Assembly (NCBI GenBank): GCA_030148485.1
Contig: JASBTJ010000035.1
Span: 1-36,246 of the forward strand
Source of the DNA: Gammaproteobacteria bacterium
Lineage (GTDB): Bacteria > Pseudomonadota > Gammaproteobacteria > Chromatiales > Chromatiaceae
Direction: 5' to 3'
Length of the DNA stretch: 36,246 bases
Shown: one piece after another, positions 17,157 through 25,283 of the stretch
Position numbering within the stretch: the first letter of the stretch is position 1
How the letters are laid out: each line of letters begins with the position of its first letter
Notes under the pieces: model-generated
What the model was told of the DNA's origin: nothing
The model's database searches: none
What the model saw: the letters and a program-made list of their open reading frames with translations, nothing else
Made by a program: the position numbers and the translations under genes

Positions 17157-17345
17157 GAGCACCGGAATAATTCGTGGAGGCGGAGAATCATACCAGAGCA
17201 ATCCCCCACGGCGACCGGGGCGGACTCAGGTTTTGTCCGCCGCGCCGCCGGAAACGCGGATGCCAAGCGCGGCGTTCGACGCTACTATGCACGGGTTTCG
17301 TGCGCTAAGCGGCGCCAAGCCGCCACAGTTTGTCAGGTGTAGATC

Positions 17346-19976
17346 TTGCTGTCCCGTTTCACCCTCGCGCCCAAGCCCACGGCCGATATAGCCCCGCGCC
17401 CTCGCCGGCACCGGCCTGGCCTGCTGCTGACCGCTACCTTGTGGCTACTCGCCGCAATCGCCTCCGGCAGCAACGCCGCCCCACGCACGGTGATCGTCGG
17501 GGTCTACGAAAATCCCCCCATCGTCCAACGGGACGCCCACGGTGGCTTTACCGGGTTGTCGGTGGAGATGCTACGGAGCGTGGCGGACGATCAGGGTTGG
17601 CAGCTTCGATTCGTAAAAGCGCCCTGGCGGCAACTGCTGGACAAACTGCGCCGTAACCAGATCGACCTGCTGGTGGGTATCGCGTTCGAGCCCGAGCGGG
17701 CCCGGACCTATGATTTCACCCGTCAGACCCTGCTGAACAACTACGGTTTGGTGGTACGCCGACCGAAGGTGGCGGTGACGTCGGTGTTCGACCTGCGCGA
17801 CAGACGTGTAGCCCTGGTGGCACAAGACAGTCACAGCCGCGAGTTCAACCGCTTGATGCGCGAATTCGGCGTCCCCTACACCCCGGTGGAACTGCCCGGT
17901 TACCAAGCCGTGCCGCAGGCCTTGGACGACGGCATCGCCGATGCCGGCGTGGTCAACCGCGCCATCACCATCCTGCACAATGCGTCCTACGATGCCATGG
18001 CGACGGGCATCGTGTTCAATCCGGTCGAAGTGCGCTACGCCACGCCCAAGGGTCGGGGCGCGGACCTGCGCAAGGCGTTGGATCAAGCGCTGGCGACACA
18101 AAAGCAGGACCCGGCATCCACCTATCAGCAATTACTGAACCAGTGGATGGGTACCAATATTCGCCCCGCACTGCCGGCATGGGCCTCGCCGGCCGCCGGG
18201 GGCTTTGTGATCCTTGTGATCCTGTTGGTGACCAGCAACTATGTGATCCGCCGTCAGGTCGCGCTGCGCACCGCCGAACTTTCCGAGAGCGAGGCGCGTT
18301 TCCGCCAGCTGGCCGACAACGTAAAAGACGTCTTCTGGGTTTGCGCGCCGAACTGGCAGCAGGTGCATTACGTCAGTCCCGCATTTCAAACTATCTGGGG
18401 TATGACCCCCGAGCAGTTATATGCCAACCCGATGTCCTGGCTCGATCCGGTGCATCCTGCCGATCGCGTGGCCTTGGAGCAGGCCATGCGCGAACGCACC
18501 GACAGCGACTTCGCCGAGGCCTCGCTGCCGGACTTTCGCATCATCGGGGCCGACGGCCGCACCCATTGGATCCAGGCGCGCGCCTATCCCATCCTGGACG
18601 ATTCCGGCCACGTCGTACGCGTCGCCGGACTGGCCGAAGACATCACCGAACGTAAGTCCGCCGAAGACACCATCCGTTTCATGGCCTTTCACGACCCGCT
18701 GACGCGGCTGCACAACCGTCCGGCATTCGAATCCCGACTGCGGGCGGCAGCGAACCGCCGGGACAACCAGAGCCACGCGCTACTGTACATCGATCTCGAC
18801 CAGTTCAAGATCCTCAACGACACCTGTGGGCACACAGCCGGGGACCAGATGCTGCAGGGGCTGACGGCGCAATTGCAGCGAGCCATCCCTCGTGACCACA
18901 TACTGGCGCGCCTGGGCGGCGACGAGTTCGGCGTGCTGATCGAAAACTGCGCACTCCCCGAAGCCGAGCAGGCCGCGCAACAGGTGTTGGATTCGATCCG
19001 TGCCTTTCGCTTCGCCTGGGGGGACAAGATCTTTTCCGTCGGCGCCAGTATCGGTCTGGTGATGGTGGAAGGCGATCGACTCCCGCTGTCCGGCCTGCTG
19101 AGTGCAGCGGACATGGCCTGCTATGCCGCCAAGGACAGCGGCCGCAACCGCGTGCACGTCTACCGTGACGACGACGCCGTGCTACGTCAACGAGAAGACG
19201 AGATGCGCTGGGTCGCGCGATTGAAAAAGGCGGTGGATGAAGACGGCTTCATGCTCCATGCGCAGCCCATCGTCCCGGTTCAACACGACGACCAGGTCAG
19301 CCACCGGGAATTCCTGTTACGTATGCTTGGAGAGGACGGCGAACTGGTCCCACCGGGCAACTTCCTGCCGGCCGCCGAACGTTTCGACCTGATGCCGACA
19401 TTGGACCGCTGGGTGATCGCCAAGGTGCTGGCGTACATCGGCGCCAAGCCCGCCGCACCGGGCAGCATCGCCTTTGTAAACCTGTCCGGGCAGGTACTGA
19501 ACGACGACGGTTTCATCCAACACGTCCTCGAGCACCTACAGCGCAACCGGATCCGACCCGGCAGCATCTGTCTGGAGATCACCGAAATCGCCGCCATCGC
19601 CAACTTGGCCAAGGCCACCAGGCTGATCGAAGCACTTCGTGATCAAGGCGTGTTGTTCGCCTTGGACGACTTCGGCACCGGCATGAGCTCCTTCAGCTAT
19701 CTGAAGACCCTGCCGGTGGATTTCCTGAAGATCGACGGCTTTTTCATCAAGGATCTGTTCAGCGACCACATGAACCCGGCCATCGTCGAAGCCATCACCC
19801 GGATCGGCCACACCGCCGGCCTGCGGGTGATTGCCGAATGGGTGGAAGACGACGCCGCGCTGCAGCACCTACGCACCCTGAACATCGATTTCGCCCAGGG
19901 CTACGCGACCGGTCGGCCCCGCTCCCTGAAAGACGCGCCTGGAGATGGCGCGGACCAGACACGCGCGATCAGCTGA
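17346..19976 (+). CDS. Periplasmic-binding-domain sensor with PAS, GGDEF and EAL domains
   Basis: 876-residue inner-membrane c-di-GMP enzyme. A signal peptide (about 20-45) leads to a family 3 solute-binding domain (about 47-270, starting T-V-I-V-G-V-Y-E-N-P-P), so an amino-acid-like or other small ligand is sensed in the periplasm. A membrane helix follows (about 278-300), then PAS/PAC (about 312-435), GGDEF (about 440-605; G-G-D-E-F intact at 524-528, no R-x-x-D I-site before it) and EAL (about 620-865). In the EAL domain the signature reads E-F-L-L-R (E at 655), with N-L-S, E-I-T-E, D-D-F-G-T-G and L-K-I-D-G all present, so hydrolysis remains plausible. The start is TTG at 17346 with AGGTG 6 bases before it; no ATG fits better. 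Confidence 0.92.
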   Translation: MLSRFTLAPKPTADIAPRPRRHRPGLLLTATLWLLAAIASGSNAAPRTVIVGVYENPPIVQRDAHGGFTGLSVEMLRSVADDQGWQLRFVKAPWRQLLDKLRRNQIDLLVGIAFEPERARTYDFTRQTLLNNYGLVVRRPKVAVTSVFDLRDRRVALVAQDSHSREFNRLMREFGVPYTPVELPGYQAVPQALDDGIADAGVVNRAITILHNASYDAMATGIVFNPVEVRYATPKGRGADLRKALDQALATQKQDPASTYQQLLNQWMGTNIRPALPAWASPAAGGFVILVILLVTSNYVIRRQVALRTAELSESEARFRQLADNVKDVFWVCAPNWQQVHYVSPAFQTIWGMTPEQLYANPMSWLDPVHPADRVALEQAMRERTDSDFAEASLPDFRIIGADGRTHWIQARAYPILDDSGHVVRVAGLAEDITERKSAEDTIRFMAFHDPLTRLHNRPAFESRLRAAANRRDNQSHALLYIDLDQFKILNDTCGHTAGDQMLQGLTAQLQRAIPRDHILARLGGDEFGVLIENCALPEAEQAAQQVLDSIRAFRFAWGDKIFSVGASIGLVMVEGDRLPLSGLLSAADMACYAAKDSGRNRVHVYRDDDAVLRQREDEMRWVARLKKAVDEDGFMLHAQPIVPVQHDDQVSHREFLLRMLGEDGELVPPGNFLPAAERFDLMPTLDRWVIAKVLAYIGAKPAAPGSIAFVNLSGQVLNDDGFIQHVLEHLQRNRIRPGSICLEITEIAAIANLAKATRLIEALRDQGVLFALDDFGTGMSSFSYLKTLPVDFLKIDGFFIKDLFSDHMNPAIVEAITRIGHTAGLRVIAEWVEDDAALQHLRTLNIDFAQGYATGRPRSLKDAPGDGADQTRAIS

Positions 19977-20075
19977 GGAACCCGCGCGTAATCGCGGACC
20001 TTGGGTTCAGCGCCGGGATCAACCACGCGCGCGTCGCCGAACTTCGCAACCGCGAGCTGGGGGGCACACTGCGGA

Positions 20076-20840
20076 TCAGAGCCGGAGCCATTCGCTACCT
20101 TGCTCCTGGGCAAGCATCCGCAAACGACCGCCGAAATCAGCCACGGCCGACAGCGCCTCCCGCGCCAACGCCGGTGTGTTGTTCTTCTCGCTCAGGTGCG
20201 CAGCCACCAGATGACGCAGACGCTGGTGATCGATGTGCTCCAGCAGCCGCGCCGCCTGACCATTGGACAAATGCCCGTAATTGCCGCCGACCCGCGCCTG
20301 CAGGCTCGGCGTATAGGGCCCGTTGGCCAGCATCACCTGGTCGTGATTACACTCCAACAGCAGGGCATCGACGCCATCCAGGGCGGCGATCACCGCCGGC
20401 GTCAGGCTGCCGAAGTCGGTGGCCAGGCCGAAACGCACGCCTCCGCAGGCGAAAGTGAACTGACAGGGCTCGCGGGCATCGTGCGGCACGGGAACGGGCG
20501 TGACTTGCAGATCGCCGATGCGAAACGGTCCGTCATGACTACCGAACAGGTGCTGTTCCGGCAGGACCCCGCAATCGTAGGCCCGTGCCGTACCGTGGGT
20601 CATCCACACCGGACGTTTGAGCTTGCGCGCAACCGCACCGACACCGCGGATATGATCGCCGTGTTCATGGGTCACCAGGATGGCGTTGATCGCGGCCGGA
20701 TCGACGCCAAGCAGCTCGCAACGCCGCACCAGTTCCCGCGCGGGAAAGCCGCAGTCCACCAACACCAGGGTGTCGGCGGACTGGATCAGGGTGGCGTTGC
20801 CCCGGCTACCGCTACCGAGCGAGGCAAAGCGCAGGCTCAC
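20076..20840 (-). CDS. MBL-fold metallohydrolase (YycJ-like)
   Basis: 254-residue cytoplasmic metallo-beta-lactamase-fold hydrolase of the YycJ/WalJ-like group. It has S-L-G-S-G-S-R-G-N-A-T at the N-terminus, the zinc motif H58-x-H60-x-D62-H63 (T-H-E-H-G-D-H), a further His in P-V-P-H-D-A, Asp in A-T-D-F-G, and a C-terminal A-A-H-L-S-E-K-N-N-T. Relatives are exonuclease- or phosphodiesterase-like, but the substrate is not known for this gene. Its start is one base past the bamC stop, so it is the third gene of the dapA-bamC operon. Many related bacteria have purC in the neighbouring position. Confidence 0.88.
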   Translation of the reverse strand: MSLRFASLGSGSRGNATLIQSADTLVLVDCGFPARELVRRCELLGVDPAAINAILVTHEHGDHIRGVGAVARKLKRPVWMTHGTARAYDCGVLPEQHLFGSHDGPFRIGDLQVTPVPVPHDAREPCQFTFACGGVRFGLATDFGSLTPAVIAALDGVDALLLECNHDQVMLANGPYTPSLQARVGGNYGHLSNGQAARLLEHIDHQRLRHLVAAHLSEKNNTPALAREALSAVADFGGRLRMLAQEQGSEWLRL

Positions 20841-20841
20841 G

Positions 20842-21996
20842 TCAACGCAGCTGCTCGTGCATCAGGATCAGGATGCGCTTGGCCACCTTGGTGTCCAGGC
20901 TGCCACCCTGCTCGTCGTGCACGGTCACGCGCGTCTGGTTGTCGCCGGCCGCCTTTACCTGAACCTGGTATACGGCTTCCACCGGTGGCTTGGCGTCGTT
21001 GCTGCGCCAGAAGGCCAGCTTGGAGAGCCAGCTCTTTTCCGTTTGGCCGGCCTCCGGATCCGCATAGCGCACATAGTAGACGCCGGCTTCGCGGTTACGG
21101 TCCTGCACCACGAAACCGACCCGATCCAGGGCAAGACCGGCCAAGCGCCAGGCACGGGCGTAGCTATCGTTGATCAGCAGGCTGCTGTCTTGGTCGCTGA
21201 TGGCGAGCTGCGAGCGCGCGGCGCTTTGCGAGACTCCCGCTGCCAGACGCGCCTTCGCCTTGTCCTCGGACACGCCCATATGGACCATCAGCCGGCGCAG
21301 CATCTCGGCTTCCAGCTGGGGGTCACGCGGGCGACGCTCCCAAACCGCCTGCTCGCTCTCGCCGCTCAGACCGGTGACGATCTTCTGCTCCAGACCGAAA
21401 TGGGTCAGATACAGTCCGGTGGTGTTCGGGCCCATGCGTTCGATGCGCACCCGATACTGGTCGCGGGTGCCGGCGTCATACAGCCCGTCGAATACCGAGC
21501 GGACCGCATTGGTGACCATGTCGGACTTGATGTCGGCACGGTTTTCCAGCCAGCTGGTGCGCATCACGCCGGTCATCGGGTCCTGATCCACCAACAGCAC
21601 CCCGCTCTGCTGCCAGAAGTCCAAGGTGCGATTCCACACCGTGTCCGCGTCCGCGTGGATCAGCAGCCAACGATCCTGTCCGTCGCGCTCAAGTTCGACG
21701 CCGTCGATCTCTGGCGCCACCTCGCCACTGCCGCCGTCACGACGGTTGCGCGCGGCATCGCTTTCCAATTCCGCATAGCTGACCGACACGCCGCCCAGCT
21801 CGGGAACCATGGCGCGATCCTTGATGGAACGACTGGTCAGATCCGGCGGGACCTCCAGGTTCTTTTCAGCCGCCTTTTCCTTTTTGTAGTCGACACTGGT
21901 ATCGGAAAACACCTTGTCCATGCCCAGCGACGAGCAGCCGGCAAGCAAACTGCTGAACAGCAACGGCAGGAGGATAACGGTGGAAATCGGCTTCAT
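20842..21996 (-). CDS. bamC: Outer-membrane protein assembly lipoprotein BamC
   Basis: 384-residue lipoprotein of the BAM complex, which inserts beta-barrel proteins into the outer membrane. The start ATG at 21996 gives a signal peptide with lipobox L-L-A-G-C (Cys 21). An unstructured N-terminal segment with Y-K-K-E-K-A and L-E-V-P-P-D-L-T (the part that binds BamD in E. coli) is followed by two helix-grip domains (about 120-240 and 275-380). The gene lies 41 bases downstream of dapA, the conserved gammaproteobacterial order. The open frame continues 53 codons into dapA, but that extension has no signal sequence. Confidence 0.93.
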   Translation of the reverse strand: MKPISTVILLPLLFSSLLAGCSSLGMDKVFSDTSVDYKKEKAAEKNLEVPPDLTSRSIKDRAMVPELGGVSVSYAELESDAARNRRDGGSGEVAPEIDGVELERDGQDRWLLIHADADTVWNRTLDFWQQSGVLLVDQDPMTGVMRTSWLENRADIKSDMVTNAVRSVFDGLYDAGTRDQYRVRIERMGPNTTGLYLTHFGLEQKIVTGLSGESEQAVWERRPRDPQLEAEMLRRLMVHMGVSEDKAKARLAAGVSQSAARSQLAISDQDSSLLINDSYARAWRLAGLALDRVGFVVQDRNREAGVYYVRYADPEAGQTEKSWLSKLAFWRSNDAKPPVEAVYQVQVKAAGDNQTRVTVHDEQGGSLDTKVAKRILILMHEQLR

Positions 21997-22037
21997 GTGT
22001 TGGTTTTCCCGGGCTTGTTGCCCATGTTGTATCGCGC

Positions 22038-22913
22038 TCAAAGCACGCCGGCCAGGCGCAGCGCCTGGCGCACGGGTTCTTGGGCATCCGCGGACAGCCA
22101 GGTCAGGGGCAGGCGGATACCGGTACTCACCCTGCCCATCTCCGCCAAGGCCCATTTTACCGGGATCGGATTGGCTTCGATGAACAGGTCCTTATGCAAC
22201 GCGGCCAGCGTCGCGTCGATGCGCTCCGCCTCGGCGCGATCTCCAGCGCTGGCGGCAAGCCACAGCGCATGCATGGCGGCAGGCGCGACGTTGGTGGTCA
22301 CCGAGATCACCCCGTTGGCACCCATCAGCATGGCCTCGCAGCCGGTCGCGTCGTCGCCACTGTAGATGGCAAATCCGTCGCCGCACAGTTCCCGGATGCG
22401 GCGCACCCGGTCAAGATCGCCGGTGGCCTCCTTGACGCCCGCAATGCCCGGCACCTTGGCCAAGCGGGCGATGGTATCGGGCACCATGTCGCAGGCAGTG
22501 CGACCCGGCACGTTGTACAGGATCTGGGGGATGTCCACCGCTTCCGCGATGGCCTTGTGATGCAGGAACAACCCTTCCTGGGTCGGTTTGTTGTAATACG
22601 GGGTGACCAGCAGACAGGCATCGGCGCCGGCGGCCTGGGCGCAGCGCGTGAGGGTGATGGCCTCGGTGGTCGAATTGGCGCCGGTGCCGGCAATCACCGG
22701 CACCCGGCCTGCCGCCAGCTCCACCACCCGGCCGATGACGTGGCAGTGCTCGTCCTCGTCCAGGGTGGCCGATTCGCCGGTGGTACCGACGGCGACGATT
22801 CCGTCGGTGCCCTCCGCGATCTGCCACTCCACCAGCGAGGCGAGCGCGGCCTCGTCCACCGCACCGTCCGGCGTCATGGGGGTGACGAGCGCCACCAGAC
22901 TGCCCTGAATCAT
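22038..22913 (-). CDS. dapA: 4-hydroxy-tetrahydrodipicolinate synthase
   Basis: 291-residue lysine and peptidoglycan pathway enzyme that condenses pyruvate with aspartate semialdehyde. With the ATG at 22913 the active-site residues fall at the E. coli numbers: T44-T45 (G-T-T-G-E-S), Y106-Y107, Y133 (L-Y-N-V-P-G-R-T) and the Schiff-base lysine K161 (G-V-K-E-A-T-G-D). GGAG lies 7 bases before this ATG, which is why it is preferred to a start 6 codons earlier. It heads the operon with bamC and the MBL hydrolase and is driven by a good sigma-70 promoter. Confidence 0.97.
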   Translation of the reverse strand: MIQGSLVALVTPMTPDGAVDEAALASLVEWQIAEGTDGIVAVGTTGESATLDEDEHCHVIGRVVELAAGRVPVIAGTGANSTTEAITLTRCAQAAGADACLLVTPYYNKPTQEGLFLHHKAIAEAVDIPQILYNVPGRTACDMVPDTIARLAKVPGIAGVKEATGDLDRVRRIRELCGDGFAIYSGDDATGCEAMLMGANGVISVTTNVAPAAMHALWLAASAGDRAEAERIDATLAALHKDLFIEANPIPVKWALAEMGRVSTGIRLPLTWLSADAQEPVRQALRLAGVL

Positions 22914-22942
22914 CGAAGAACTCCCACTCAATCAAGCGACCG

Positions 22943-22971
22943 ATTGTATGGGCCGGCCTAGGGGCTGACAA
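22943..22971 (-). promoter_or_regulatory. Sigma-70 promoter of dapA-bamC
   Basis: On the minus strand TTGTCA (22971-22966) and TACAAT (22948-22943) are 17 bases apart. Each matches 5 of 6 consensus positions. Predicted transcription starts about 20-25 bases before the dapA ATG. Confidence 0.65.
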
Positions 22972-23087
22972 GGCGGCCGACCGTGTCGGCGCCGCAAAGG
23001 CGTTAATGGCCGCATCAAGACGCCCTGGTTGAGCCACCACGGCGGACACGCTGAAATGACCGGATCGCCCCGCCAGGAGATTAACTC

Positions 23088-24176
23088 ATGACCGACGAGC
23101 CCAAGCCGGTCCGCGAGATCCGCATCAATCCGGTGGTCCCCACCGAATCCGTGCTGGTCGCCACCGCCCGCGGCATGCGGCCGCGCAAGGCCGAGGACAC
23201 GGTACAGCGCGACACGCGGCCCCATGTGGATACCTGCCCGTTCTGTCGTGGCAACGAGGAAAAGACCCCGCCAGCCATCCGCACCGTGCCCGAGGGACCG
23301 GACTGGGCGATCCGCATCGTACCCAACCTGTACCCGGTATTGGGTGACGATCAGCCCAGCACCGCCCTGGCGTTTGGATTGCAGCAGGTCATCGACGGCT
23401 ACGGCCGACACGAGGTCGTGATCGACCACCCCAACCACGGCATCGCCATCCACGAGATGTCTGCCGATCATCTGGCGTTGTTGTTCCGGACCTACCGCGA
23501 CCGCATGACCGAGCTGCACGCCAGCGACCCGCGTCTGCGCTACGTGCTGGTGTTCAAGAACTTCGGCCCGGCGGCGGGCGCCAGCATCCCGCACAGCCAC
23601 AGCCAGATCATCGCCACCCCGGTGGTCCCGGAAAACGTCCAGAACGAGGTCGCTCACGCTAAGGCGCATCATGCCAAGACCGGTCAATGCATCTTCTGTT
23701 CACTGATCGACGAGGCGCTGACCTTCGAAGCGACCATCTACGACCGCGACTCCGGTGCGGTGCGACGCAAGATCGCCGTGGGGCAGTACGTGGTGGAACG
23801 GGGCGAGCACTTCGTCGCGATCAAGCCATTCGCCAGCCGTTACGAATGGGAACTGCACATCCTGCCGTTGAAACACAACGCCGACTTTCTGGTCGAGAAC
23901 GACGAACGCCTGGCGGACTTCGGCCGCGTGCTACGCCGCGCGATGGCGCGGCTGGACCACGTGATCGGCGGCGCCCAGTACAATTTTTTCCTGCACACGG
24001 TCCCTTACGGCAGCGAATCGGACGAGCTCGCGGCCAGTTACCATTGGCATCTGGAAATCTGCCCGCGCACCTCCATCCCGACGGGTTTCGAGCTCGGCTC
24101 CGGCCTGTTCGTCAGCACCATCAGCCCGGAGGACGCGGCCGCGCAGTTGCGCGCCGTCAAACTCCCGGACGACTGA
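23088..24176 (+). CDS. GalT-like nucleotidyltransferase, possibly APS:phosphate adenylyltransferase
   Basis: 362-residue HIT-superfamily protein of the GalT branch. Zinc-type cysteine pairs occur at C50-P-F-C53 and C201-I-F-C204. The nucleophile motif is H169-S-H171-S-Q173 (P-H-S-H-S-Q) instead of the H-P-H-x-Q of classical GalT. A second conserved block is Y-H-W-H-L-E-I-C-P-R near 325-335. It would transfer a nucleotidyl group through a uridylyl- or adenylyl-histidine. Annotation pipelines would name it galactose-1-phosphate uridylyltransferase, yet no other Leloir gene is near. In Thiobacillus denitrificans a GalT-related protein of about this size is the ADP-sulfurylase APAT (APS + Pi to ADP + sulfate). 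With soxB in the window, that role is a reasonable alternative. AGGAG sits 8 bases before the ATG. It is divergent from dapA. Confidence 0.85.
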   Translation: MTDEPKPVREIRINPVVPTESVLVATARGMRPRKAEDTVQRDTRPHVDTCPFCRGNEEKTPPAIRTVPEGPDWAIRIVPNLYPVLGDDQPSTALAFGLQQVIDGYGRHEVVIDHPNHGIAIHEMSADHLALLFRTYRDRMTELHASDPRLRYVLVFKNFGPAAGASIPHSHSQIIATPVVPENVQNEVAHAKAHHAKTGQCIFCSLIDEALTFEATIYDRDSGAVRRKIAVGQYVVERGEHFVAIKPFASRYEWELHILPLKHNADFLVENDERLADFGRVLRRAMARLDHVIGGAQYNFFLHTVPYGSESDELAASYHWHLEICPRTSIPTGFELGSGLFVSTISPEDAAAQLRAVKLPDD

Positions 24177-24213
24177 CGCCCGTCCAGGGGAGACAAGGGC
24201 GCGCGGGCGGATA

Positions 24214-24253
24214 TACACTGACCTGAACCCGCCACGCAGTGTACCCGCCACGC
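24214..24253 (+). promoter_or_regulatory. Inverted and direct repeats before gcvR
   Basis: TACACTG (24214-24220) and CAGTGTA (24237-24243) form a 7-bp inverted repeat spaced by 16 bases. ACCCGCCACGC occurs twice (24227-24237 and 24243-24253). The left arm overlaps TATACA (24212-24217), a possible -10 with a weak GAGACA -35 16 bases upstream. It looks like a regulated promoter, but no regulator is identified. Confidence 0.4.
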
Positions 24254-24255
24254 CC

Positions 24256-24792
24256 ATGCCCGCACGTAACGACCACCTCGTGATTTCCGCCCTCGGGAAG
24301 GACCACCCGGGCATCGTGGACAAGCTGTCCAAAATCATCCTGGACCACGATTGCAACATTGCCGACAGTCGTATGACGGTACTGGGCGGCACCTTTGCCA
24401 TCCAACTGTTGGTGGACGGCCCTTGGGACAAGGTCGCTCGCCTCGAAGAACAGTTGGCGGAACTGCAGGCGCCGCTCGATCTCACCATCATCAGCGAACG
24501 CACCGAGCCGCGTGGACCGTCTGCCGATCTGCTGCCTTACGCGGTGGATGTGGTCGCGCTGGATCACCCCGGCATCGTGCATTCCCTGGCCAGTTTCTTC
24601 TCCCAGCGCGGCATCAATATCGAAGACATGAGCACCAGCTGCTATGCCGCCGCCCATACCGGCGCGCCGATGTTTTCCGTGCACATCAGCGTCGGCATAC
24701 CTGGCAATATCCACATCGCCGCGCTACGCGACGATTTCATGGACTTCTGCGACAGCATGAACCTGGACGCAGTGTTAGAACCCATCAAATGA
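24256..24792 (+). CDS. gcvR: GcvR-type regulator with two ACT domains
   Basis: 178 residues made of two ACT domains (about 8-80 and 93-172). The first has the A-L-G-K-D-H-P-G-I-V-D-K-L-S start and the second V-A-L-D-H-P-G-I-V-H-S-L. In E. coli GcvR binds GcvA in response to glycine and represses the glycine cleavage genes. The gene order dapA (divergent) - gcvR - bcp is the same as in E. coli apart from the inserted GalT-like gene, which supports the name. It is separated from bcp by 9 bases and likely shares a transcript. Confidence 0.87.
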   Translation: MPARNDHLVISALGKDHPGIVDKLSKIILDHDCNIADSRMTVLGGTFAIQLLVDGPWDKVARLEEQLAELQAPLDLTIISERTEPRGPSADLLPYAVDVVALDHPGIVHSLASFFSQRGINIEDMSTSCYAAAHTGAPMFSVHISVGIPGNIHIAALRDDFMDFCDSMNLDAVLEPIK

Positions 24793-24801
24793 GGTAACGC
24801 G

Positions 24802-25281
24802 ATGGCACAGGCCGCCCTTGGCAAGAAGGTCCCCGACATTTCCCTGCATCTGACCGGCGACAAGCAGGTCAAGCTGTCCGACTACCGCGGCACCCCCCTG
24901 GTGCTCTACTTCTACCCCAAGGCCAGCACTCCCGGCTGCACCACCGAAGGGCTCGACTTCACCGCCAATATCGCCAAATTCCGCCGCCAGAAGACCACCA
25001 TCCTGGGTGCCTCCCGCGACAAGCTCAAGGCGCAGGAAAACTTCAAGACCAAACAAGGTTTCCCCTTCGATCTGGTGTCCGACCCGGACGAGCAGCTGTG
25101 TGAGCTGTTCGACGTGATCAAGATGAAGAACATGTACGGCAAACAGGTGCGCGGTATCGAACGCAGCACCTTCCTGATCGACGCCGAGGGCAAGCTGGTC
25201 AAGGAATGGCGCAAGGTGAAGGTCAAAGGCCACGTGGACGACGTACTGGAAGCCGTCAAGGCGCTGAACAAGGGCGCCTGA
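24802..25281 (+). CDS. bcp: Thioredoxin-dependent peroxiredoxin, Bcp/PrxQ family
   Basis: 159-residue cytoplasmic peroxiredoxin that reduces hydrogen peroxide and organic peroxides. The peroxidatic Cys is C46 in T-P-G-C-T-T-E, with F-Y-P-K before it and the conserved Arg in G-I-E-R-S-T-F near 120. The resolving Cys usually found five residues later is replaced by Leu. The remaining Cys is near residue 100 (E-Q-L-C-E-L-F), so it may work as a one-Cys enzyme or use that alternative residue. It follows gcvR and is 2 bases ahead of the PIN-PhoH gene. Confidence 0.92.
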   Translation: MAQAALGKKVPDISLHLTGDKQVKLSDYRGTPLVLYFYPKASTPGCTTEGLDFTANIAKFRRQKTTILGASRDKLKAQENFKTKQGFPFDLVSDPDEQLCELFDVIKMKNMYGKQVRGIERSTFLIDAEGKLVKEWRKVKVKGHVDDVLEAVKALNKGA

Positions 25282-25283
25282 AC

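Noticed and set aside
19977-20075. GAACCC/GGGTTC hairpin between convergent genes as a bidirectional terminator
   Set aside because: Stem arms are short with unequal internal loops and no T-run on either strand.
19901-20113. Short minus-strand frame in the gap between the EAL sensor and the MBL gene
   Set aside because: It overlaps both real genes, lacks a ribosome binding site, and most of it is antisense or out of frame to known coding sequence.
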